A DNA stretch of 64,000 bases, from NCBI GenBank assembly GCA_949825065.1, contig OX463839.1, positions 28,777,540 through 28,841,539 on the forward strand. Direction: 5' to 3'. The position numbers and the translations under genes were made by a program. The DNA comes from Odontocerum albicorne (Eukaryota > Arthropoda > Insecta > Trichoptera > Odontoceridae). The notes under the pieces were generated by a model. It was not told the origin of the DNA and did no database searches. It worked only from the letters and a program-made list of their open reading frames with translations. Each line of letters starts with the position of its first letter. Position 1 is the first letter of the stretch. Below are positions 32,871 to 43,560 of this stretch, piece by piece.

Positions 32871-33905
32871 CTACCTTGATCAAAAAGTTTTAGGACCGGC
32901 CACCGTGTGGCGCAAAGATCAGAAAATTTTACTATAATTTTTATAAGTTCTATATTTACACAGAAAACTTACTTTTTTTGTCACTTTTTGACAAAAATTG
33001 AGAAATAATATTTTAAGTCGACTTACAATACTACCTTGATCAAAAAGTTTTAGGACCGCCCACCGTGTGGCGCTGTCAGTCACCCGATTGGAATTCTTTT
33101 TTTTGTTAGGTTACCACATCTATCATTGACCCTCCAAATTTCAGCGTCATAGCTTGACATTTGTAAAAGTTACGCTGTACTGAGAACATATACCTTTGTG
33201 CGTGTTTTCGATTTTTTACAAGTTTGAAAATGGCATCAACTGTGCATCAACGAGTTTGCATTAAATTTTGTGTGAAAAACGGATTTAACGGTTCGCAGAC
33301 CTTGGAAATGTTGGAGAAGTGTTTTTCGGTGGCACGAACGCTTCAGAAGTGGTCGTGAGTCGGTCGAGGATGACGAACGCAGTGGCAGTCGAAAACCGCA
33401 AATTGACCATCAGAGAGCTGACAGAGGACTTGAACATCGCTTATGGATCCGCTCAAGACATTTTCGTTAGTGATTTGGGCCTCAGACGTGTCGCTGCAAA
33501 ACTGGTGCCGAAAGACCTCAAGTTCATGCAAAAAAAGGACCGCGTTGAAATCGCGAAAGACATGATTTCCATGAGTGTTTGACCAAAAACAACACGGTTA
33601 CTATACAGCAGCCTTTAAATTTACCTGATCTGGCTCCCTGCGACTTTTTCCTGTTCAACCGACTTAAAAAACCGCTTCGCGGAACAATTTACAGTACCCG
33701 AGAGGATGTCATAAAAAATCGAAGACGGCTCTGATGGACAAACCGAAAATTGAGTACCTGCGGTGTTTCGAGGATTGGATCAACGCTGGCGTAAGTGCGT
33801 TGCAGTCGATGGGGAGTACTTTGAAGGGGGCCATATCGATTTTGATGAATAAACTTGTATTTTCGATTTTATGAATAAAGTACTAAAACTTTTTGATCAA
33901 GGTAG
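32871..33905 (+). mobile_element. Deleted mariner with a duplicated left end
   Basis: The right end, 'CTAAAACTTTTTGATCAAGGTAG' (33883-33905), pairs with two left ends of identical first 26 bases, CTACCTTGATCAAAAAGTTT..., at 32871 and 33031. All three ends abut TA. Both left ends continue with GGACCG(G/C)CCACCGTGTGGCGC and then diverge. The transposase is internally deleted. Confidence 0.88.
33230..33852 (+). pseudogene. Mariner transposase with internal deletion
   Basis: It starts at ATG 33230 (MASTVHQRVCIKFCVKNGF) and loses frame near 33330. It carries the linker AAKLVPKDLKFMQKKDRVEI. It then jumps directly from about 33580 to LPDLAPCDFFLFNRLKKPL near 33620 and ends at the TAA of 33850-33852. 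The segment with the first two catalytic aspartates is absent, so it cannot be active. The third catalytic region (PDLAP-DFFLF) survives. Confidence 0.85.
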
Positions 33906-35374
33906 TATGTAACAAGATTTTATTCAATATCAGTCTATATAAATAAAAATGTAAATGTTCGTATATTAAATATCTCTAATCTCCGAAAGTTCTTCACAGA
34001 TTGCTTTGAAATTTTGACAAAAGGTTGCATTCGTATAGAAGCATGTTTATATATATTTTTTTTATATACGGTTGTATATAAAAAAAAGTTTATAAAACAG
34101 ACGAAATAACGGGAGCACCCCCTGCAGCGACACACGCAAACTAAACAATTCTCATTGACAGTTATGTCACATTGCATTTTCGACGTTTCCGATTCTTTCA
34201 TTTCGTTTTTTAACTGTTTGTCGTATTTTTCATTGCTTTGAAATTTTGACAAAAGGTTACATTTGTATACAAGCATGTTTGTATATATTTTTTCTATACA
34301 GTTGTATTTAAAAATTATATAAAACATACGAAATAATGGGAGCGCCTCCTGTTGAACGTGACGGCAACACACGCAATATAGATTTCGATTTATTTTCATT
34401 TTGATTTAGAATTTTAAATAATAAATATTAAATTTTCAAATAGTTCGTGTTCAAAAACAATCGCCATCTGTTTGGACGTAAAAGTAACACTCGCTATATT
34501 AAATTTTAATGCGTCATTTCGTAATATGTTATTTGCTGTTTCACTTCGATTTTTAACTGATTTTTTTATTTTTCAGTGCAATTAGCGGTGAATTTGAACT
34601 GTGTCGATTGATTTTCATTTGAATTCATGGTATGTATTTGTGTATGCTTTATATAATACATTTGAATTATTAAAAGTTTCACGTGTTTCATGCAACTAAC
34701 GTAAACTTTTGATAAACGTCACATTTGATTTTGACAAACTGCCACATTTTTGCTAATTTGTAACAAGATGTATTAATTTGTCATTATTGTTAGTTTTTTG
34801 TAATGTATTTATCTAAATAACTTGCTATTTATTAGAATCGAGCCTTATATTAGAGTCGATAAAATAATTAAAACTACTGAACGTCGTTACAAGGTAGTAT
34901 TGGGGCAAATTTGTTAACTGTCATAGGACTTACCTAGAGTTTCCGAAGTATAATAATATTATTCAGAAACATCAAACCGAATATGTGATTAATTTGATCC
35001 CTTTCTTCCAGACAGGCCAAGAAATGTACGGAGGGAATCCAGTAAGCCAATGAGCCAATAACTGCCATGATGCGGTAGATAAATCAATTTCTACGTTTTT
35101 CTTATTTTTCAGTGCAATTAGCGGTGAATTTGAACTGTGTCTATTGATTTTCATTTGAATTCATGGTATGTATTTGTGTATGCTTTATACATTTGAATCA
35201 TTAAAAGTTTCATGTGTTTCATGCAACTAACGTAAACTTTTGATAAACGTCACACTTGATTTTAACGAACTGCCACATTTTTGTTAATTTGTAACAAGAT
35301 GTATTAATTTGTCATTATTGTTAGTTTTTTGTAATATATTTACCTAAATAACTTGCAATTTATTGCAACTTCTG

Positions 35375-35757
35375 CAATTTAGTGACGTCAAAAGAAGAAT
35401 TGGTTGAAAAAGTATTTCCCAATATTCAAATCAATTTTAAGAATCACGATTGGCTGAGTGAACGAGCTATTCTTGCCGCCAAGAACAACGACGTCTACGA
35501 ACTTAACAATATTATTCAGTTCCTTTTTTAATGTTTTGCAATTTTATATGTTTTTGTTCTAACTTTCTTTTTTCTTTTTCAGTGCAATCGATTTGCTTTC
35601 GTTCATCAAAATGCCGGGGTAGCAGCAGAGCGACGTGCAGCCAGACTTGAGGATGCACGGTTGCGAGCACGGCGATCACGTTCTGCAGCTTCAGAACTGC
35701 TTCGTTCTCAACAGATTGAACGCGACAGGCTTAGAGTGGCTGGAAGACGTCAGTAGG
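35375..35757 (+). pseudogene. Helitron helicase-type fragment, copy 1
   Basis: The translation around 35380-35520 gives TSKEELVEKVFPNIQINFKN followed by HDWLSERAILAAKNNDVYEL, as in the PIF1-like helicase of Helitrons. After an intervening T-rich stretch, the translation of 35582-35757 (FVHQNAGVAAERRAARLEDA) resembles the arginine-rich start of a Helitron protein. The order of the two pieces is scrambled relative to an autonomous element. Confidence 0.7.
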
Positions 35758-36012
35758 AATATCAAAAGTATCTTTTTTATATAGAATTTAATTTTATCTC
35801 TATGTTTATATCTCAAAATCCATCAAATCGTATGTAGAAATGGAGATTTTTTTTAATTAGTTACAATTATCTCTCTGCTTTTCCTTAACATTTAATTAAT
35901 TCCAATAATCTCTCTCTTTTCTTAACATTTAATTAGTTCCAATTATCTCTGTATTTCCTTAACAATACTCCTATTTGACAAATATTTCATTAACAATACT
36001 CCTATTTGACAA

Positions 36013-36540
36013 ATGCGTGTCCAGCTGCAAAACGACCGATCAGCTGAAATATTGTCACATCAATTGCTGGAAATTGGGAACGGAAAGGTGCCGGTTGATA
36101 TGACCTCAGGACGAATTTCATTGCTTCATAACTTCTGCAATTTAGTGACGTCAAAAAAAGAATTGGTTGAAAAAGTATTTCCCAATATTCAAATCAATTT
36201 TAAGAATCACGATTGGCTGAGTGAACGAGCTATTCTTGCCGCCAAGAACAACGACGTCTACGAACTTAACAATATTATTCAGTTCCTTTTTTTTAATGTT
36301 TTGCAATTTTATGTTTTTGTTCTAACTTTCTTTCTTCTTTTTCAGTGCAATCGATCTGCTTTAGTTCATCAAAATGCCGGGGAAGCAGCAGAGTGACGTG
36401 CAGCTAGACTTGAGGATGCACGATTGCGAGCACGGCGATCGCGTTCTGCAGCTTCAGATCTGCTTCGTTCTCAACAGAATGAACGCAACAGGCTGAGAAT
36501 GGCTGAAAGACGTCAAAAATATTGTATACCCACAAGCATT
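36013..36540 (+). pseudogene. Helitron helicase-type fragment, copy 2
   Basis: The open frame 36013-36396 begins MRVQLQNDRSAEILSHQLLE and continues IGNGKVPVDMTSGRISLLHN to AAKNNDVYELNNIIQ. This is the helicase region before the C-terminal motifs. It is followed by the same arginine-rich piece as copy 1 (36420-36520). Copies 1 and 2 are nearly identical over about 380 bp, which suggests a recent internal duplication. Walker motifs are not present. Confidence 0.75.
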
Positions 36541-36779
36541 GTGAAATTAAACATATTAGAAACGTGTGCTTTCTCTTTTCTTTCTTTTCCATTTAACCAG
36601 ACTGAGCTACAGCAACGCGTGGCCGGGTACAGCTAGTATTCAAATAAATACATTAGCACTGGAAAGTTTGCTTTTCTTCGTAGGATATGAAAATAATATA
36701 TCCAGTGCCCAAAGCAAGGATTATACAAATGAAAAGAAGGGTTGAATAAAACATTTCCATTATTCTTTACATAAACACA

Positions 36780-38038
36780 TACCATCACTCAATTACCTTG
36801 TCCATGTGGGCAGAGAGGACAGAGAACCAGACTTTCCAATCTTGATACACATCTATCACCTCTTCTACACCCATACAACTCCTATGATTTATCTGACTTT
36901 TAACATTCACTCGATCCAACTATGCTTCCTTAGTCTTTCTTTACCATGCCTTTCACTCACATTTGCACTATATATAGTATTGGTTGATCAAAACTCTATA
37001 ATGGTTTTGTATTCCACATATTCCAGAATACTTCATGGATATGAGGAGCAAATTTTAAAAACTATACAAATATTCTTTATTGTTTAAGTGGGCGAAAAAA
37101 CCCAATTCTTAGAATAAAGAAGAATGAAAATGTTCAGTTAGCTTTTATGACAATCCCCGTCTAATAAAGGGTTGTTTTATGACATAAGTTTGTCCATTCG
37201 GAGATTAGTGCATTGGCATTTCTATTGTATTTTTTGTAAAAAATTACGAATAAAATTAATCAGCAGTTAAAAATGCAACTTTTATTATGAAGTGTATTAT
37301 TAGTTTTTATTATTATTAATTTTAATCACGAAGTTGTGGCATCTCTGCCCACCCCCTTTAGGACACGGCATGCTTTTATTTATGACTTTATGAATAGATT
37401 TTCTATATAATCATTTTGTATGGATAATTTATTATTTACGTTAAAATGTATTTGTTTTGTAAGGTATATTAAGTAAATTTGTTTTGTTCATATTTCTTCT
37501 TTCATTTGTTCTACAAGTCCAAACCATCTCAAAGTGCTCTATAAGTTCATATAAGCCATAACTTCAAATTCATCCCTTATCACTACATACTGTATTCTGT
37601 CATACATTATCACTTTGTGTATTCTTCTCAATGCACGCATTACTACAGCACCTATGACTCTTTTCAGTATTTTACACGTTCACGCTTCACTTCCATAGAT
37701 AAAAATTTATCCTAAAATTCCTCAACTAGCTCCGGTCGAGTATATACGTTTATTAACTTTGTTTCCGATCACTACACGCTATTCGATATCTCTCGTAACT
37801 CTTCCATCATCTGAGAAAATACTGCCCAAATAGCAGAATTTGTCAACTTGCTCCAACGTTTCGTTGTTCGCCCATATATCACATTTACTTTTCTTTTACA
37901 CTTTTCTATCACCATTACTTTGGATTTTGAAAAATTTATTCTCAGATGTTTCTCTTCAAATCTCTCATACAATTTAATTTTCAAACTCTGTAATTCATCT
38001 TCATTCCCAACTAAATCTACTATGTCATTAGCATACAG
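36780..38038 (-). mobile_element. RTE-like LINE, reverse orientation, interrupted by the hAT element
   Basis: The tail in reverse (36780-36975), a second tail-like scrap (37335-37380), then a longer portion (37490-38038) containing reverse transcriptase. It continues after the hAT insertion at 41033-41110. The order and repeats suggest one element with internal rearrangement, or two overlapping insertions. Confidence 0.7.
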
Positions 38039-38043
38039 CAGAG
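37772..38043 (-). pseudogene. Reverse-transcriptase fragment of the RTE-like LINE
   Basis: The minus-strand translation runs LLYANDIVDLVGNEDELQSL, then KIKLYERFEEKHLRINFSKS and KVMVIEKCKRK. The first block is RT motif C (usually Y/F-ADD, here YAND) and the second is the following motif D region with its INFSKSK. The loss of one catalytic aspartate and stops upstream show decay. The reading starts in bases duplicated by the hAT insertion. Confidence 0.75.
38031..38038. repeat. 8-bp target-site duplication, left copy (GCATACAG)
   Basis: It is identical to 41025-41032. The duplicated octamer flanks the hAT element exactly, and joining the flanks restores the LINE sequence 'AGCATACAGCAATCC', seen in related form at 45347-45364. 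Confidence 0.92.
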
Positions 38044-38308
38044 GTTCCCAACCCCGTGCCCGCGGGCACCATGGCGCCCGCGGAACGATTCGTATGTGCC
38101 CGCCACTATTCGACAGACAGATTTTTTACATAAACATTAATTAAAAATGTGAATTATTTTTATTTATTTGTTAGAGTTTTAATTTTTTTGAGTGCCTAGG
38201 TTTATTAAATACGTTCGTATGTTTGCGATATTGTATGTATGAGTGGTTCCTTTGCTGACAGTACTTGTCGCAACTTGTCTAGCGGCGAGCCAGACTGCAC
38301 TCTTCACG

Positions 38309-38604
38309 CTAGCCTGGAACGGGGAGTGCTATTTGCAAATCACTCCTTGTACACGCAGAAAACCCGAAGTGAACGAACGCCACGAACTGAGCCGATGAAC
38401 GCCGAAGGCGCCAAAACACATGGCACATGACTCTGACAGCTCTGTCTGTCAGTGAAGTGAAAGCAATAAGCATGGCCCCGACAGCCAAACTGACAGTAGT
38501 CACGGGCTCGTACCGTCCCGATTGCTTCGGCGGTCATCGGCTCACTTCGGGTTTTCGGCGTGTACAAGGAGTGATGTGCAAATAGCATTCCCCGCCTGGA
38601 ACCG
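38309..38604. repeat. Imperfect palindrome upstream of the hAT transposase
   Basis: Arms of about 60-120 bp pair imperfectly. For example, 'GGGGAGTGCTATTTGCAAAT' (38319-38338) matches the reverse complement of about 38582-38601, and 'ACTCCTTGTACACGC' and 'TGAGCCGATGAACGCCGAAG' have partners in the right arm. It is GC-rich, lies between the left end and the coding region, and could shape the promoter or a hairpin transcript. Confidence 0.75.
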
Positions 38605-38907
38605 CGTTGTTGTCATTGTGATTGCGATTGCTGCCCCGTTCGGGTCGCGACAGTTAGCTAGGAGACATCTTCGTCTGACGAAACACGAATTAGGAGTTTT
38701 GATATTCCTTCTGAAAAATTTTAACGGGCTAAAAGCGAGGTGCGTAATCTATTATATTAATAAGCGATAATCTATTATGATTGTGGGGATAGTTATAGTC
38801 CTTGTTATAATACATTTATGCATATAATGTAGAACAGACGTGCGCTATAACATTGATATTATATTGTAGTTCAATTACTATTTATTTTTTATTTTTTTAG
38901 TCCTAAA

Positions 38908-40682
38908 ATGAGTGGACCGAGTAAAAGACAACGAACCTATAATTTTAACACTGACTGGGAGGAATCATATTGTTTCGTTAATTTGAAAAATAAATGCGTT
39001 TGTTTGATGTGTGGTAGTAGTATTGCAGTGCCGAAAAAACATAATGTTGAACGACACTTTCAGACAATTCATGCCACTTTTGATGTGAATTATCCACTTA
39101 AATCTGAAGTAAGAAAGAAAAAAATATGTCAACTAAAATCAAGTCTAACTGCACAACAGATTGTTTTCACTAGACATGTGGAAAATTCTAAAAAGGCCAC
39201 CATTGCTTCTTTCAAAATTTCTCACATGCTCGCAAAAAAGAAGAAACCTTTCATTGATGGTGAGTTGTTTAAAGAACTATTTTTGACTGGTGCCGATTGT
39301 TTGTTTGATGGATTTTCTAACAAACGTGAGATTGTCTCAGCAATACAAGACTTACAGTTGTCAAATAACACCGTCATAAGAAGAATACATGCAATTTCAA
39401 CAGACATACTATACAAACTCAGTTAACGACTGACTTGGAAATATGTGACTGGTTCTCGCTACAATTTGACGAGTCAACAGATATATCAGACACCGCACAG
39501 TTAACAGTTATGGTGAGAATGATATTTAGTAACTTCACAGTAAAAGAGGATATGTTGCAAATATTACCTATGAAAGGACAGACAAGGGGTGAGGATATTT
39601 ATAATACATTCAGAACATACGCCAAGTCAATAAATATGCCTTTGCACAAGCTGTCTGCGATACCCACCGATGGGGCACCAGCAATGGTAGGTAAAAACAA
39701 AGGATTTATTTCCCTCTGCAAGAAGGATGAATCATTTTCAAACTTTATGTCCTACCACTGTATTATCCACCAGGAAACTCTGTGTTGTAAAATATTGCCA
39801 TTTGAACACGTTATGAAAATAGTTACAAAAATAATCAATTCTATTCGAGCAGCTCCTTTGCAACACCGACTTTTCAAGGCCCTGTTAGAAGATACTGAAG
39901 ATAAAGAACATGATCTTATTCTGCATACTGAAGTACGTTGGCTCAGTAAAGGAAAGGTTCTTACAAGATTTGTGAGTTTAATTGAAGAAATAAAAACATT
40001 TATAAACGATAAAAAGGAAAATGATGATGAACTAGCTGACTCTCGCTGGCTGATTGATTTGGGATTTCTCACAGACATCATGGAAAAATTGGGAAAGACG
40101 AAAACATAGCTGAAATGATAAGCTCTGTAAAGTCATTTAAAGCTAAATTGGATTTGTTGATATCACATCTGCAGATCAATTCTCTCGTGCATTTCCCACA
40201 TATGAAGAAAATGCTAGGTAACAATGAATTAAACGGGTCATTATTTATTAAGCATCTTCAAGTGTTAAAAAAACAGTTTGAAGAGAGATTTTTGCAGTTT
40301 ACACATATCGAGCCAATTGTTTCCTTCTGTATCAATCCTTTTACTTGCCAAAATAAATGTAATGGAAATGGCCGCATGTATTGCAGATTTTGTTCAAGGT
40401 AAGACAGAAGAACTAGAGTTAGAAATTTTGGACCTTAAGAATGATATTTTGCTAAAATCCTTAATATCAGAGGACTTTTGGAATACAGTAGACAGAGAAA
40501 AGTTCCCATTTTTGAAAAAAGCGGCATATAAAATTGAATCATTTTTCGGTTCGACATATTTATGCGAATCATTGTTTTCAAACATGAACTGAATAAAATC
40601 AAGATATAGATCTCGACTCACCGATGAGCATCTTTATGATTGTTTGCTAACAGGATTATCTGCTATCGTCATACTCTCCTAA
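38908..40682 (+). pseudogene. hAT transposase (GTF2IRD2/Charlie-like), lightly broken
   Basis: It starts at ATG 38908 (MSGPSKRQRTYNFNTDWEES). A BED-type zinc finger occupies residues 20-60 (CLMCGSS, then VERHFQTIHA). The core includes FDESTDISDTAQL (first acidic residue), AIPTDGAPAMVGKNKGF, HCIIHQETLC, and the region up to HTEVRWLSKGKVL. The C-terminal dimerisation motif is YLCESLFSNMN...SRYRSRLTDEHL. Frame breaks lie at about 39426, 40100 and 40350, and one in-frame TGA at 40590. The stop is at 40680-40682. The enzyme would have cut and pasted the element. Few lesions suggest a relatively young copy. Confidence 0.88.
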
Positions 40683-41024
40683 TTATGAGTATGAGGCACT
40701 GGCACTGGCCAATGATATGCAATGCCAAAGATCACATTGACATATTGATATTATATTTTTTTATAAAATGTTTTCTTTGTATTTGTGTTTTTTGTTTACG
40801 TTTTGTAAATACATTTCTCTGTGTGTATGCAATTTGAATAATAATTTTATTATTTTGAAACATTTTTGTTTATTATTTATTAATAAATTATGAATATAAG
40901 AAAATAAATTATGGGAAAATGAGAAGTTATGGAAGGAGTTTGTCGATTAAAAATAGGTGGTGCCCGCCACCCTACCGATATTTTAGAATGTGCTCTAGAG
41001 TACAAAAAGGGTTGGGAACCCCTG

Positions 41025-41032
41025 GCATACAG
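41025..41032. repeat. 8-bp target-site duplication, right copy (GCATACAG)
   Basis: It flanks the right hAT end directly; partner of 38031-38038. Confidence 0.92.
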
Positions 41033-41110
41033 CAATCCACACACATTCCCATTATGCCAACCATTGACCTGTGTAGTTCCTTCACACGTGAATATATGCA
41101 AACATTAAAG
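41033..41110 (-). mobile_element. RTE-like LINE, continuation after the hAT insertion
   Basis: 'CAATCCACACACATTCCCAT' followed by 'CCAACCATTGACCTG' resumes the LINE sequence broken at 38038. It parallels 45360-45400 in the uninterrupted copy. Confidence 0.7.
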
Positions 41111-41149
41111 AATCAGGGCAAAATAATGCATTCTTTAACATATTTCTAG

Positions 41150-41235
41150 TTAGCTGGAAGAGATTGCCACATGGTAATAAACCCACCAGGTTATACTATA
41201 TACAATGAACAACACAACACTCTTTTTGCCAGCTC
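41150..41235. repeat. SINE-like fragment, family B
   Basis: 'AGATTGCCACATGGTAATAA', then 'CCAGGTTATACTATATAC' and 'AACAACACAACACTC', is the reverse complement of the family B core at 14440-14530. The intervening 41236-41800 shows nothing I can name. Confidence 0.5.
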
Positions 41236-41800
41236 ACATTCACATATCTAGATGTATGAATGTAAAATAAATAAAATGGTTATTAAATGGTTACATAGAA
41301 AAATGATTTACAAACATTAGTCACATAAGCATCATGGTAAATTTTAGAAGTGATCATGATTAAGGATATTTTCTAAATATATCTTAAAAAGCCAAATCAA
41401 TTGAATTGCCATATACCTATAAATATGTGTTAAACACTTAGACAAACTACTGTTACTAACAATTGATCTGCTCACTTTTGGTGATTACTGTAAAGCATAA
41501 GAAATAATGCTGAAAAACTATTGGGTAGTCAGAAATAGTCAACTAATTTAATACTGCAAAATTGATGTTGGAAATGACCAAAATAAACCAAGAATTACAT
41601 AACTCTCTCTCGAGAAATGGACACCAACATGTTTTTTTTTATCAATAGAGTAAATTCTGTGGTATACTTTCTATATTAACCTATACAAATTTATTGCACA
41701 AAATAATCAGAGCTGGCTTAAGATAAGTGCAAATAATGCATTGTTTAATTTAAAACTATACAATATTTCTTGAAAGTGAGACTGGCGGGAAGAACAGGCG

Positions 41801-41849
41801 TGGCAAACTAGGTACTATTCTGTACAACCCTATACCTAGTCTTGCCATC
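41801..41849. repeat. Short inverted repeat beside the DD37E-type relic
   Basis: TGGCAAACTAGGTACTA and TATACCTAGTCTTGCCA face each other across a 15-base spacer. It lies just outside the transposase 3' end and may be part of the element's terminus. Confidence 0.6.
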
Positions 41850-41895
41850 AATTCTGTTACAAAGTTTTTGAATTATTATAAAAAAACAGTGCATC

Positions 41896-42986
41896 TTACA
41901 AATGTTTTATTATATTGTTAGACTTACACACATATCTTATATGAAAACATACATCCTTTTCAAAATGTCCTCCCTTTGCCTTCCCACAGGCCTTTAAACG
42001 TGACGGCCAAACGTCAACGGCAGTACACATGATGTCCATTGGAAAAAAGACCATTGCTTTCTTCAATGATTGTTTCAGGCTCTCCAAATTTGGAAGTCGT
42101 TTGCTACAGGCCATGTTCTCCAACACTGACCACAATTTGTAGTCCAGTGGGTTTAAATCTGGGCTTCCAGAAGGCCGATCTTCAGCTCTAATAAACTCCA
42201 GTGTATGAGTTTCTAGCCATTGCTAGGTGGACTTTGCCTTGTGGGCTGGAGCAGAATCTTGTTGAAAGATCCAATGACCTGAATTAAACATGTGTCATTA
42301 AGAGGCTTGACTACCTTCTCCAAAATGTCATTTTGGTATGAATTTGCACTTGTCTTCACACCCTGAGCATAAAAATGTAGCTATGTAACCCCTTAGTATG
42401 AGACACCCCACCAAACCATCACAGATCCTGGATGATGAACTATATGAATGACTTGAGCGGCCTCTCGAGAGCTATGTGCGTACACCCGATCATTTTGCTT
42501 ATTATAACTTTCTTCAATGTTGAAAATTTTTTCATCGGAAAAATGGATTTTGCGATGCATATTGTTTGCGTACTGGTGAATCAGTTGTTTAGCTCTGGTC
42601 TTCCTGATGTCCCTCAAAAATGGAGTAAGCAAGTGTCCAGTGCTTCTTCGGTAAGCCCCCATATTTGGGTCCGATTTGATAATACGAGACATACTCCGTG
42701 TCGAAATACCCATCTCCCTGGACATGATTTTGTGTTTGCAGAGTGGATTTCTACGGATTCCGTTACTCACGACTTTGATGACTGCTAGAGTTCTTACGAT
42801 TCGCGGTCGACCACTTCTTTGCCGATCTTTAATACCTTGACTATCTTTGAATCGATTAATAGTACGATATACAAACTGACGATTGATACCCAAAGATTTT
42901 AAAGTATTAAAAATGTATCCCGGCGTCTTTCCAACTTTACGTAATGCAATTACAGCTATACGGTTTTCTTTACCTCCCTACTCCAT
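41896..42986 (-). pseudogene. DD37E-type (ITmD37E-like) transposase, broken
   Basis: From ATG 42986 the third codon is TAG, then the reading continues GGKENRIAVIALRKVGKTPG. A helix-turn-helix region (GINRQFVYRTINRFKDSQGI) and GRP linker follow, then HFSDEKIFNIEESYNKQNDR with the first acidic residue and GSVMVWWGVSY. A degraded stretch lies at 42140-42390. The last catalytic block is SGSPDLNPLDYKLWSVLEN, with the C-terminus AWPSRLKACGKAKGGHFE in the variant VWPSRLKACGKAKGGHFE. The motif set is that of the arthropod DD37E group of the IS630-Tc1-mariner superfamily. Several stops make it non-functional. Its terminal repeats were not located with confidence. Confidence 0.78.
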
Positions 42987-43129
42987 GTTTACTGGTCAAC
43001 GTTCAGTGACTAACTGATTATAGCAATACCACAAGGGATGGAGAATTACCTTAAAAAAGATTTTAGGTTTCTACCTGCTATTGTTTAGATTTTATGAGTG
43101 TTTGAATTTGTGTAACACTATTTATGACA

Positions 43130-43560
43130 GGACTATGTAGTAGAAAAGCAAATATCAGTACAAAAGGTAAAATGACGGTCTTCAAGAACATTTAAAGACC
43201 AACATTAGTGTAAGATCACAAGCAATGGGTCCTGACAGAAGGGGTAGGATCAAGAATATTAGCAGCAGAAATAAAGAGTCATAATACTAAATGGAGGGAT
43301 ATAATAAGAAATTACTCAAGATGTAAGACTCTAGAAAGGGAAGCTTTGGTTCATTATATCAAGAGATCTCAGCTGAGATGCATGGGGTACTTTGAAAATG
43401 CCTCCAGATTGTCTGCCAAAATGAGAACTCTTGACCCTTTCAGAGAGGAGAGAAGAATAGAAGATAACGGAGAACAGCGGCGAATGGAATGAAGTTGTCA
43501 CAGTGTTATAGTCCAACACATTCAAGATGATACTAAAGAAGATGAATTAATGGATTTCTC
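43130..43560 (+). mobile_element. LINE C-terminal fragment, degraded
   Basis: The translation IKRSQLRCMGYFENASRLSA and LDPFREERRIEDNGEQRRM resembles a 'RLRW-GHV-RM---RLP' type tail of a non-LTR element. Only this tail is visible. The stretch 43561-44949 that follows is AT-rich with no gene or repeat I can name. Confidence 0.45.

Larger units (their letters stand above)
33934..36637 (+). mobile_element. Helitron, non-autonomous with internal duplications
   Basis: The left end TCTATATAAATAAAAATG is typical of insect Helitrons, and the right end is GCAACGCGTGGCCGGGTACA followed by GCTAG at 36632-36636. Helitrons end in CTRR after a short hairpin and make no target duplication, as here. Inside are two copies of a helicase fragment. 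There are also duplicated non-coding blocks: 33990-34140 with 34230-34380, and 34575-34800 with 35110-35340. Confidence 0.85.
38039..41024 (+). mobile_element. hAT transposon (Charlie/GTF2IRD2-like), nested in a LINE
   Basis: The 2,986-bp element has terminal inverted repeats CAGAGGTTCCCAACCC / GGGTTGGGAACCCCTG and the perfect octamer target duplication GCATACAG. The subterminal region carries repeated GTGCCCGC motifs on both sides. It contains a nearly complete BED-finger transposase with a few breaks. It inserted into an older RTE-like LINE. Confidence 0.95.

Noticed and set aside
33935..34399. 154-codon minus-strand frame
   Set aside because: It spans two duplicated non-coding blocks at the Helitron's left end; the repetition in the protein simply mirrors the DNA duplication.
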